This document shows, in pieces, positions 1 to 5,646 of a stretch of 5,754 nt of DNA. Position 1 is the first letter of the stretch. Each line of letters opens with the position of its first letter. The notes under the pieces are model-generated. The model did no database searches, was not told the origin of the DNA, and saw nothing but the letters and a program-made list of their open reading frames with translations. The DNA comes from Deltaproteobacteria bacterium (lineage in GTDB: Bacteria > Desulfobacterota_B > Binatia > UBA9968): NCBI GenBank assembly GCA_005879255.1, contig VBKY01000383.1, positions 1 to 5,754 of the forward strand, written 5' to 3'. A program made the translations under genes and the position numbers.

Positions 1-271
1 TGTGAGCTGTATTCGAGGCCATGATTACAAAATCAGCACCCGCCTTTTCGAGTCGCGTTATTGCGCCGATCAGAAGTGTTGCCAGGTCGGTCCACCGTTC
101 CTCCCGTTCCAGTTGCGCAGCTCGGTGAAAATCCATGCTGTACATTATCAGCTCTGCGGAATGAGTCGGTCCTAATTTTGTTTTGATGCTCTCGTTAAGC
201 TGACGATAATACTCGGCTGACGACTCCCAACTCATGCCACCGACGATGCCGATAGTTTTCGTAAGTCTCAC
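1..271 (-). CDS. Aspartate/glutamate racemase family protein, N-terminal part (runs off left edge)
   Basis: About 90 N-terminal residues of a cytosolic, cofactor-independent Asp/Glu racemase family enzyme are present. Such enzymes interconvert L- and D-amino acids with a pair of acid/base residues, one per lobe. Visible hallmarks are the N-terminal strand and loop TIGIVGGMSWESSAEYYR (residues 6-23), HSAELIMYSMDF (about 37-48) and IMASNTAH (about 83-90), matching the family pattern of GxxGGMSWES, HSA...YS.DF and xxNTxH. The residue just before NT, which is Cys in many members and Thr in E. coli YgeA as I recall, is Ser here, so activity or specificity may differ. The start is GTG. An in-frame TAG lies four codons upstream and no other start intervenes, and AGGA sits 3 bases before the GTG, which is close. 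The next ATG would delete the first strand. The gene is divergent from the MocR regulator and could be its target. The catalytic residue of the second lobe lies outside the window, so substrate cannot be assigned. Confidence 0.87.
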   Translation of the reverse strand, partial: MRLTKTIGIVGGMSWESSAEYYRQLNESIKTKLGPTHSAELIMYSMDFHRAAQLEREERWTDLATLLIGAITRLEKAGADFVIMASNTAH

Positions 272-299
272 CGTTCCTGTCTAGCAGGGTTGAAAAATG

Positions 300-357
300 C
301 CGTTCATCCTTCGACAAAGCTCAGAGCCTGCCCTGAGTATGTCGAAGGGACGAACGG
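300..357. repeat. Palindromic extragenic repeat of the TTCGACA...CTCAG type
   Basis: The 58-base element can fold on itself. The left arm CCGTTCATCCTTCGACA pairs with the right arm TGTCGAAGGGACGAACGG, with one mismatch and one bulged base. A shorter inner stem, CTCAG with CTGAG, closes a loop around AGCCTGCC. The core resembles the CTTCGACAGGCTCAGG-type interspersed palindromes that I recall from many environmental bacterial genomes; that is recollection, not a search. It lies 29 bases upstream of the racemase start codon, outside any gene. It could be a REP-like element or act as a hairpin in the racemase leader transcript. No poly-T tract follows the stem on either strand, so it is not a typical terminator. 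Confidence 0.75.
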
Positions 358-384
358 AGGATAGATTGAAATCATTGGAGAATT

Positions 385-430
385 TCCGTTCTGCTGAGCC
401 TGTCGAAGCATGAGGCTCTCGAAGCATGAG
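385..430. repeat. Decayed second copy of the palindromic repeat with a 12-base direct duplication
   Basis: Bases 385-414 contain CCGTTC followed by CTGAGCCTGTCGAAG, which matches the right arm and centre of the element at 300-357 but lacks the opposite arm. The terminal segment TCGAAGCATGAG (403-414) is repeated exactly at 419-430, separated by GCTC, so the unit period is 16 bases. This looks like a half-element that suffered a local duplication. It is non-coding as far as I can tell. Confidence 0.6.
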
Positions 431-740
431 TGTCTTTTTTCAGCAGCTGCTAGATCTCTACAACAGACGCATTACCCGCGCGAACAACGCCAAAATGGGA
501 AAGATGAAAAATTGCTGCACGTGTCGTTTGGCGGGTCTTGTTCGGAAGCCGTAACGACGCCGATCTTTCTGCGCCCAGAGTTCGCGTTGCACCCTCAAGC
601 GGTCGGCTCTTGTTAAGCGTTGCTCAAAGACTGGGCCGCGACAACAGCGACAGATCAGGGAGAGCCCGCAATCCTCGGTATGAAATAATTCCTTCATATT
701 CGCTTCCCGGGCGTCTTCGAGTTGCAAATTAACCATCCCA

Positions 741-812
741 ACCAGTAGAGTACAGATTCAGTTACAAGAAATTAGCACCATAACAGTTCTAGTTTTTGCC
801 AACTGTACTGGT
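741..812. promoter_or_regulatory. Possible MocR operator: inverted ACCAGTA / TACTGGT pair
   Basis: ACCAGTA at 741-747 and its exact inverse TACTGGT at 806-812 flank about 58 bases just upstream of the regulator gene. Each has a TACAG/CTGTA extension: ACCAGTAGAGTACAG on the left and CTGTACTGGT on the right. A further ACAGTT occurs at 784-789. MocR-family regulators commonly bind paired short half-sites in the space between their own gene and a divergent target, so the position fits. No convincing -35/-10 pair could be assigned. The operator assignment is inference; chance inverted heptamers over this distance are possible. Confidence 0.35.
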
Positions 813-869
813 CGTCTTTCGCGGCTGCTGTATCTGCCAAAAAAGTGACGGGAGCGTTAGTATCGGCGC

Positions 870-2312
870 ATGGCTAAACAAGAAACGAGAAGCGAGGAAC
901 TGCTCTACGAGCGAGTCGCGGATCACATCACCCAACTTATCGACCAGGGCACGTTGCACGCCGGCGAGCGCCTTCCGTCGATCAGGAAGCTGAGTGCGCA
1001 GATGGAGGTTAGCATCTCGACTGTGCTCCAAGCCTACATGGTCCTTGAAGACAAGGATTGGATCGAGGCCAAGCCACAGTCAGGATTTTACGTAACGCCG
1101 ACGCGTCATCTTCCACCCGAGCCTAAACCGTCCAGTCCATCCCCGCTTGTCACCCGTGTGGGGGTGAGTGAACTTGTCGCACAGGTTTTTCAGTCCGCAC
1201 ACGACCCAGAGATGGTTCAATTGGCATTATCAACTCCGAGCCCGGACCATCTTCCCGTCAAACGGCTGAATCGGCTAATGGCCGCGGCCACCGCGAGGTC
1301 CGGAGCCCGCGCCTTGAGCTACGATTTCCCTCCCGGCTATGCGCCGCTCAGGCACGAAATTGCAAAACGCTCGATCGACTGGGGCTGCAGGCTCTCAGAA
1401 AATGACATCGTCACTACCCATGGAACCATGGAGGCATTGAATCTCTGTCTTCGGGCAGTGGCAAAGTCAGGTGATGTCATTGCGATCGAGTCGCCGGCCT
1501 TTTACGGAACCCTACAGATTATCGAAAGCCTGGGAATGAAGGCCTTGGAGATCCCCGCTGATCCGCGAGACGGAATTATTCTAGATGTGTTGGCTTCGGC
1601 CATTAGGAGACAAAGGGTCAAGGCATGTCTATTCGTTCTTAACTTCAGCAATCCCCTGGGTAGCTGCATGCCGGACGCCCACAAAAAAGAATTAGTCGAA
1701 TTACTTGCACGGCGAGAGATTCCGCTTATCGAGGACGACATCTACGGGGATTTGTGTTTTGGCGCGACGCGACCCAAAACGGCAAAAGCATATGATAAAC
1801 AAGGACTCGTGCTGCTGTGCTCCTCATTCTCGAAGACGTTGGCTCCCGGTTACCGAGTTGGCTGGACAGCCTCGGGCCGGTTCAAACCGCAAGTCGAGAG
1901 TCTTAAGTTCACCAGCTCCATGGCGACCATCACTGCTCCACAGATGGCGATCGCAGATTTTTTGCAGAGCGGAGGATACGACCGGTACTTGAGAAAGATT
2001 CGTCGGATACTCATGACCCAGGTTCAGCAGATGAGCAACGCGGTTGGCCGATATCTTCCCACGGGAACCAAAGTGACCAGACCGCAAGGCGGCTATGTAC
2101 TCTGGGTCGAACTGCCGCGCTCGGTAGACTCGCTTGAGTTACATCGCCGAGCTTTGCAGCAAAAAATCAGCATCGCGCCCGGCCCGATTTTTTCTGCGCA
2201 GCAGAAATATAAGAATTTTATCAGGCTCAGCTGCGGCCAAGCTTGGTCGGAAAAGATTGATCACGCGGTTCGGACATTGGGAGATTTGTGCGGCAAGTCA
2301 ATCTCTCGCTAG
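870..2312 (+). CDS. MocR/YdcR-like PLP-dependent transcriptional regulator (GntR wHTH plus aminotransferase-fold domain)
   Basis: This 480-residue cytosolic protein has the two-part MocR architecture. Residues 8-78 are a GntR-type winged helix, with ERLPSIRKLSAQMEVSISTV as the recognition-helix region and SGFYV as the wing. A Pro/Ser-rich linker (about 80-93) leads to a fold-type I aminotransferase-like domain (about 100-475). PLP-binding residues are visible: Lys322 in SFSKTLAPGYRVGW (Schiff base), Asn261 in NFSNP, Asp289 and Tyr292 in EDDIYGD, and Arg452 in IRLSCG for a substrate carboxylate. With all of these present, ligand sensing through bound PLP is likely and residual aminotransferase chemistry is possible. 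The LCSSFSK...GGYVLWVELP...SIAPGPIFS pattern is closest to E. coli YdcR-type members. The start is ATG 870: an in-frame TAG lies at 858-860 and no other start occurs before Met45. The Shine-Dalgarno is poor (GGGAG, about 16 bases away). The probable target is the divergent racemase gene or itself; the ligand is unknown. Confidence 0.95.
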   Translation: MAKQETRSEELLYERVADHITQLIDQGTLHAGERLPSIRKLSAQMEVSISTVLQAYMVLEDKDWIEAKPQSGFYVTPTRHLPPEPKPSSPSPLVTRVGVSELVAQVFQSAHDPEMVQLALSTPSPDHLPVKRLNRLMAAATARSGARALSYDFPPGYAPLRHEIAKRSIDWGCRLSENDIVTTHGTMEALNLCLRAVAKSGDVIAIESPAFYGTLQIIESLGMKALEIPADPRDGIILDVLASAIRRQRVKACLFVLNFSNPLGSCMPDAHKKELVELLARREIPLIEDDIYGDLCFGATRPKTAKAYDKQGLVLLCSSFSKTLAPGYRVGWTASGRFKPQVESLKFTSSMATITAPQMAIADFLQSGGYDRYLRKIRRILMTQVQQMSNAVGRYLPTGTKVTRPQGGYVLWVELPRSVDSLELHRRALQQKISIAPGPIFSAQQKYKNFIRLSCGQAWSEKIDHAVRTLGDLCGKSISR

Positions 2313-2357
2313 AGTCTCGGCGAAACTCATCCACTTGGCCGCGACGAAGCACTAATT

Positions 2358-2906
2358 CTATTTATTCTTCGCCTGAGCCTTTGCAATCACGCCACAGGCG
2401 ATGCGGTCGCCGGAATTGCCGGCTGGATCCGTGACGTTGTCATCCGCAGTTGCGTGGACGACGATTGCCTTGCCGTCGGGCTGAAAGACCGATAGTTTTC
2501 CCGCGCCAAGCGAAATACTCTGCACCAAAACCTCGTAGCGCCCCACGCCATCTTTGTTGACAAAGAGATCAGGCAAGTCGCCGGCATGCGGACCATCGGT
2601 ACTTTTTAGTCCGTGTTTCATGTTTAGCGGATTGAAATGTGCTCCGGCGCTGGTAAAGGCGGGACCCTCGCACTTCCCGGCTGCGTGGATATGAACCGCA
2701 TGCAGCCCCGGTGGCAATGCGGTGAGTCGCAAGGCAATCAGCACGCCCTCTTTGGTCTGTCGCAAATCAGCCGTTCCGACAGTTTTCCCTTCGGCGTTCT
2801 TGAGGTCCGCGCGGGCTCGCTCCTGAGCCACCAGTGTAGAAGGTAGGCTTAGGCCGATGAAAAAAAACGCCATGACAAACAAAGTGTTTTTACCGAGCAT
2901 AATCAT
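2358..2906 (-). CDS. sodC: Superoxide dismutase [Cu-Zn], exported
   Basis: This 182-residue precursor of bacterial Cu,Zn superoxide dismutase converts superoxide to oxygen and hydrogen peroxide, normally in the periplasm. Residues 1-27 form a Sec signal peptide (Lys6, a hydrophobic run about 9-24, probable cleavage after LVA27). All metal ligands can be placed: His72 and His74 (HAVHIHAAG), bridging His90 (GAHFNP), His98 (KHG), His107 and Asp110 (GPHAGD), and His151 (VVHATADD). Cys79 and Cys171 can form the conserved disulfide, and Arg168 in GDRIACG is the substrate-guiding Arg. The enzyme should therefore be active. Two ATGs lie two codons apart (2906 and 2900) behind AAGGAGG; 2906 is chosen, but 2900 is equally plausible. 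A longer frame starting at 2990 is rejected because it would bury the ribosome binding site. It is the last gene of the minus-strand group, 137 bases after the cytochrome gene, so it may have its own promoter. It converges on the MocR gene. Confidence 0.96.
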   Translation of the reverse strand: MIMLGKNTLFVMAFFFIGLSLPSTLVAQERARADLKNAEGKTVGTADLRQTKEGVLIALRLTALPPGLHAVHIHAAGKCEGPAFTSAGAHFNPLNMKHGLKSTDGPHAGDLPDLFVNKDGVGRYEVLVQSISLGAGKLSVFQPDGKAIVVHATADDNVTDPAGNSGDRIACGVIAKAQAKNK

Positions 2907-2910
2907 CGTA

Positions 2911-2917
2911 CCTCCTT
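2911..2917 (-). promoter_or_regulatory. Strong ribosome binding site of sodC
   Basis: Read on the minus strand the site is AAGGAGG followed by TACG and ATG, a near-perfect Shine-Dalgarno sequence. The spacing after AGGAGG is 4 bases to the first ATG and 10 to the second, so either could be used. It excludes the upstream extension of the reading frame. It is by far the best ribosome binding site in the window, suggesting high translation of the dismutase relative to its neighbours. Confidence 0.9.
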
Positions 2918-3043
2918 TTTGAATTTGAACGCGCAAGTTGCGTAGAGCATCAAGGTTCGCTTCATAGCCGGTTGAACAAGTCACTCGCACGCACCTTCGC
3001 GCTTAACTTCAGATTATCGCCGTTTGTTTGGGAACAGAAGGTC

Positions 3044-3592
3044 TCAGCTCGAAACATCCCATTGTTGATTGGGTACCGGCGGCGCGATGGGGCGAGTGAT
3101 TTTGATAAATCGATGTCCTGATGTTTCATGACAACCGTTACACGCGCTCAGCGCGTCGTCGTAGGCGCGAGTAAAATCGCTCTGATTCATTTTGTCGACG
3201 GCTTCGCTCAATTGGCTGATTTGCGTCTGGAGCACGGACGCAAGCACATTCGAGATATCGACGCCGTTCTTTGTTGCATGCAAATTCTGCGCGGCTTCCA
3301 TGGCCTCGCGTAGTTCGTCGAGCTCGTATCGCGCCAAATCCCAATTGCTCGATTTTCCCGCGAACCACACTTTCCCCATGTGCAATTGCATCGTCGTCAT
3401 GAATTCACCTAAGCCCGGCGAAGAGCTAAGGTCAAGAGCCGGTGCACTATTGTTTGGCCGCGCTTGGTCGTCTTTGAGGGTGCGGATCTCGCCAGCCAGA
3501 ATCGAAACCCATACCGAGAGCCCGATCGTCGCGATGACAGCGAGCAACGAGATGCCGAGTAAATATCGCGACCGCCTGCGCAATTGCTTCAT
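3044..3592 (-). CDS. Membrane-anchored monoheme c-type cytochrome family protein
   Basis: This 182-residue protein has a basic N-terminus (MKQLRRRSRY), one hydrophobic segment (about 11-33) that should anchor it in the inner membrane, a disordered-looking linker (about 40-60), and a helical periplasmic domain. A single heme c attachment motif, CNGCH, lies at 151-155. A candidate distal ligand region, MTTMQLHMGKVWFAG (about 65-79), carries His71 and several Met residues. The pattern KVWFAGxxxNWxLAxYELDEL followed by CNGCHxxxGHxFIxI and PxxPNQ recalls, from memory, a family of mostly uncharacterised bacterial cytochrome c proteins with a helical-bundle fold. Its electron-transfer partner is unknown. 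It starts 26 bases after the universal stress protein frame and precedes sodC, so a role in periplasmic redox or stress is suggested by context only. The ribosome binding site is weak (GGATGAAACGG). It is not a classical class I cytochrome, because the heme motif is near the C-terminus. Confidence 0.82.
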   Translation of the reverse strand: MKQLRRRSRYLLGISLLAVIATIGLSVWVSILAGEIRTLKDDQARPNNSAPALDLSSSPGLGEFMTTMQLHMGKVWFAGKSSNWDLARYELDELREAMEAAQNLHATKNGVDISNVLASVLQTQISQLSEAVDKMNQSDFTRAYDDALSACNGCHETSGHRFIKITRPIAPPVPNQQWDVSS

Positions 3593-3618
3593 AGATTAAA
3601 CCGTTTCATCCGGACGGG

Positions 3619-3867
3619 TTACAAAAAGCTAAACTGCAGCCCTTCCGGTCGTATGGTTAATACAGGAGGAAAAGCCCGGCGCACTACTCCTTCCGCCACG
3701 CTGCCTAGTAGCATATGCTCCAAGCCCGTCCGCCCATGGCTCCCCATGATGATGAGATCCGCAGCGATCTCGTCAGCGTATTTCACGATCATGTCGACCG
3801 GCCGGCCTTCCTCCGTGCGCGCCTGCCAAGGCACCGATGTCGTGGGCAAACTACGAAGAAATGACGC
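3619..3867 (-). pseudogene. C-terminal half of the interrupted tandem universal stress protein
   Basis: This is the continuation, in the same frame, of the universal stress protein gene after its internal TAG. Numbered through the whole frame it spans residues 231-312 and supplies the second half of Usp domain 2: EEGRPVDMIVKYADEIAADL, then the textbook nucleotide-binding motif G-x2-G-x9-G-S (GSHG at 272-275, GS at 285-286), and the last strand PVLTIRPEG. It ends in TAA. On its own it lacks the first strand and helix of the fold, so it could not form a complete domain. A TTG at codon 237, a GTG shortly after it, or ATG at codon 256 could serve as restart sites, but none has a good ribosome binding site. 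The sequence shows no frameshift and a fully conserved motif, so the interruption must be recent or an error in the sequence. Confidence 0.75.
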
Positions 3868-4557
3868 CTAATCACCTTCGACATCATCCACGGTGAGTTC
3901 CGGAAGCGTTATCAGACCGCGGGTATCTTCATCGCACGGATAACTGTACCAAGGCGTCGGATCGAAGGCATGAAAGAAAAAAATTCTCCCGCCGAAGCTA
4001 TCGGCGAGGTTGATGCCAACTTCGGCCGCCCGCCTGGCTCCCAAAGAGAAATCCGTCGGCACTAAAAAACGCTGGGCGATCTGGTTTAGCGGTTTGCGGC
4101 TGACCAATACCGGAACGAACGATTTGCGCACCAATCGCTCGGCCGTGCTGCCCAATAGGTGAAACAATTGGCGGTCCGGAGCGCCGACAACGATCAGGTC
4201 GGCGCGCCACGCGCAAGCGGCAAGGATCAGCTCGAAAAACGGATTGCCGACCCGCACTTCGTAATTGATCCGCCGGCGGCAATCGGTCCGACTCTCGACA
4301 ATCTCCTCGAGATCGGCGCCCGATTTCGTCACCTTCTCTTCGATCTTGCTTTGCCGGCTCTTCGGCTGTGAGACATGCAGAGCATGATGATGCGCTTCGA
4401 TCACGTGTATCAGTCGAATCGTCGCATCGCATCGGCGCGCCAAAACCAGTGCGGATTCCAACGCGGTCGCACCACCGCTGCTGAGATCGTGCCCGACGAT
4501 AATCCGTCCCAAACGATGCTTTCGCGGTCGCTCTCGGCATCGGAGCGTAGATAACAT
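3868..4557 (-). CDS. Tandem universal stress protein (UspA family), truncated by an in-frame TAG
   Basis: This cytosolic UspA-superfamily protein would be about 311 residues with two domains if intact; 229 are translated before TAG (3868-3870). Domain 1 (about 17-155) starts with GRIIVGHDLSSGGATALESA and ends with GSTAERLVRKSFVPVLVSR. Its nucleotide-binding loop is degenerate: GAPDRQLFHLLGS has Asp in place of the second Gly and a spacer shortened from nine residues to seven. Domain 2 begins at about 163 (RFLVPTDFSLGARRAAEVG) and is cut at GD229. The rest of domain 2 lies in frame downstream. Usp proteins support survival under starvation and oxidative or other stress, often by binding ATP; here the truncated form would lack a canonical ATP site. 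The ATG follows the nucleotidyltransferase stop by 3 bases in the same frame, with GGTG nearby as a weak ribosome binding site, indicating translational coupling. Conserved sequence begins near residue 17, so TTG at codon 16 is an alternative start. Confidence 0.87.
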   Translation of the reverse strand: MLSTLRCRERPRKHRLGRIIVGHDLSSGGATALESALVLARRCDATIRLIHVIEAHHHALHVSQPKSRQSKIEEKVTKSGADLEEIVESRTDCRRRINYEVRVGNPFFELILAACAWRADLIVVGAPDRQLFHLLGSTAERLVRKSFVPVLVSRKPLNQIAQRFLVPTDFSLGARRAAEVGINLADSFGGRIFFFHAFDPTPWYSYPCDEDTRGLITLPELTVDDVEGD

Positions 4558-4560
4558 ACA

Positions 4561-5571
4561 TCACACCGTGCGCACGGCCTTGTGGTTGCGCGACGATGTC
4601 AATGCCTGCCTGAGCGTTGGTTTTGAGGTTGCGACGTTTGCCGCATGGCTCAAAAATTCGCCTATGCGCTCTTCCGAGCCGCAGTCGCACCAGTAAACGC
4701 CTCGAACCGGCAGGACAAGAAGTTGCGAGGGACAGCGGCGTGGCAACTCTTCAAGAATGACTTTTGAAAGATTAACCGGCTGCGCCCGCTCATAAATCCT
4801 TTCCATTGCGCGCATCAAACTATGCGCGCCGAGCGCGTCACGGATTCGCCAAAAGTAACTGTAGAGCCGGTTGTTGATCGCGCGCACGTAGCTGAGAAAA
4901 TTCTGTGCCCTAAATACCATCACCAAAGTGTTCCATAGTCCCCCAAGGGAAACGATTTCTTGAGCGACATCCGCCGCCGGCTTTTCGACAAAACGGCTCA
5001 CGATTTGCGCGCCGCAGGGAAACGCGCTGGGCGGGTCATCGGCAGGGACGATATAACCGTAGTCAGGCTCTGCAACTCTGGGAGGAATTCCCATCAAGAC
5101 GATTTTCTCGCTGTCCTGTTCGACAATGCCGAAGGCCGCATCGACGTGGGCCATAAAAAGATCGTCGTCCGAAATGAAATGATCCGACGGGAAAACCGCC
5201 ACGGTCGCGTCCGGGTGGCGCTCCAGCAAATGCGCGAGTGGCAGCAGCAAGCCAATCGCCGTGTCGCGATTGCTCGGTTGGATGACCACCTGCGTTTTCG
5301 GCTGATCGACGAGCTGCTGCGTGACCTCGGCAAATTCGAAATGACTCTGGTCGACGACGGTAAAAATACGTTCGCGTGGAATCAATCGTTGCGCTCGCTG
5401 GAAAGTGGACTGCAGCATCGAGCGGTCGCCGAAAAACTTCACGTACTGTTTGGGCAGCGCGTCGCCTCGAAAACTCTCGACAAAGGATCGCAGCCGCACG
5501 CCTTCTCCGGCAGCCAGGATGATCGCGCAGCGATTGCGAACGTTGGACTCATTGACCGGTTTGTAAAACAT
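4561..5571 (-). CDS. Sugar-phosphate nucleotidyltransferase, mannose-1-phosphate guanylyltransferase-like
   Basis: This cytosolic enzyme of the NTP_transferase family probably makes GDP-mannose from GTP and mannose-1-phosphate for surface polysaccharide or glycan synthesis. Numbered from the ATG used here, visible motifs are the nucleotide-binding loop ILAAGEGVRLRS (about 18-29), PKQY with the substrate Lys (about 40-43), QPSNRDTAIG (about 98-107), the metal-binding FPSDH (about 127-131), PDYGYIVP (about 169-176), FVEKP (about 194-198), LWNT (about 212-215) and the C-terminal GVYWCDCGSEERIGEF. At 336 residues it lacks the cupin isomerase domain of bifunctional AlgA/ManC proteins. Other sugar-1-phosphates cannot be excluded. 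The frame stays open to GTG 5631 and also contains ATG 5610. I prefer ATG 5571 because homologous sequence starts shortly after it and a possible -10 box lies only 10 bases before the GTG. No start has a good ribosome binding site. It heads the minus-strand gene group, and its stop is 3 bases from the Usp start. Confidence 0.88.
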   Translation of the reverse strand: MFYKPVNESNVRNRCAIILAAGEGVRLRSFVESFRGDALPKQYVKFFGDRSMLQSTFQRAQRLIPRERIFTVVDQSHFEFAEVTQQLVDQPKTQVVIQPSNRDTAIGLLLPLAHLLERHPDATVAVFPSDHFISDDDLFMAHVDAAFGIVEQDSEKIVLMGIPPRVAEPDYGYIVPADDPPSAFPCGAQIVSRFVEKPAADVAQEIVSLGGLWNTLVMVFRAQNFLSYVRAINNRLYSYFWRIRDALGAHSLMRAMERIYERAQPVNLSKVILEELPRRCPSQLLVLPVRGVYWCDCGSEERIGEFLSHAANVATSKPTLRQALTSSRNHKAVRTV

Positions 5572-5640
5572 GTCTCTGAACTCGAGCAATATTGAGGCCA
5601 CGCCGTACATTGCCGCACCACGCCGATTCACGTTCGCGCT

Positions 5641-5646
5641 ATAATA
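5641..5646 (-). promoter_or_regulatory. Possible -10 box (TATTAT) for the minus-strand gene group
   Basis: On the minus strand, TATTAT sits upstream of the nucleotidyltransferase gene, one of the few AT-rich hexamers in a GC-rich stretch. No good -35 hexamer lies 16-18 bases upstream. If it is used, transcription would begin close to base 5634. The GTG at 5631 would then be almost leaderless, favouring the ATG at 5610 or 5571 as the start. Confidence 0.25.

Larger units (their letters stand above)
272..869. other. Intergenic region without a convincing gene between divergent racemase and MocR genes
   Basis: I see no supportable protein gene in these roughly 600 bases. The open frames on both strands are short, rich in Arg and Cys, lack ribosome binding sites and resemble no family I know. 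The left third holds a palindromic extragenic repeat and a decayed second copy. The right end, just before the regulator gene, holds an inverted ACCAGTA/TACTGGT pair. The middle (about 431-735) shows nothing I can interpret; it could be the remnant of a decayed gene, but no family motif supports that. Confidence 0.6.

Noticed and set aside
426..554. 42-codon plus-strand frame beginning MSVFFQQLLDLYNRR and ending with a CCTC motif
   Set aside because: It is short, starts inside the repeat element, lacks a ribosome binding site and has no recognisable domain.
410..616. 68-codon plus-strand frame in the intergenic region
   Set aside because: It starts inside the decayed repeat copy and has no domain signature or ribosome binding site.
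458..736. 92-codon minus-strand open frame between the racemase and MocR genes
   Set aside because: Its composition is Arg/Leu/Cys-rich without recognisable motifs, it has no clear ribosome binding site, and it matches no family I know. It is probably chance in GC-rich non-coding DNA.
2319..2373. Inverted GGCGAA...TTCGCC pair between the converging MocR and sodC genes as a bidirectional terminator
   Set aside because: The loop would be 43 bases and no poly-T tract follows on either strand, so a Rho-independent terminator is not supported.
2907..2990. 28-residue N-terminal extension of SodC starting at 2990
   Set aside because: It would place the near-perfect AAGGAGG site inside the coding region and bury the signal peptide, so the ATG at 2906 or 2900 is the real start.
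3998..4690. 230-codon minus-strand frame overlapping the Usp and nucleotidyltransferase genes
   Set aside because: It overlaps both real genes in another frame, is extremely Arg-rich and has no family resemblance.
4960..5595. 211-codon plus-strand frame opposite the nucleotidyltransferase gene
   Set aside because: It is antisense to a gene with clear family motifs, and its Arg/Asp-rich composition is typical of a shadow frame.
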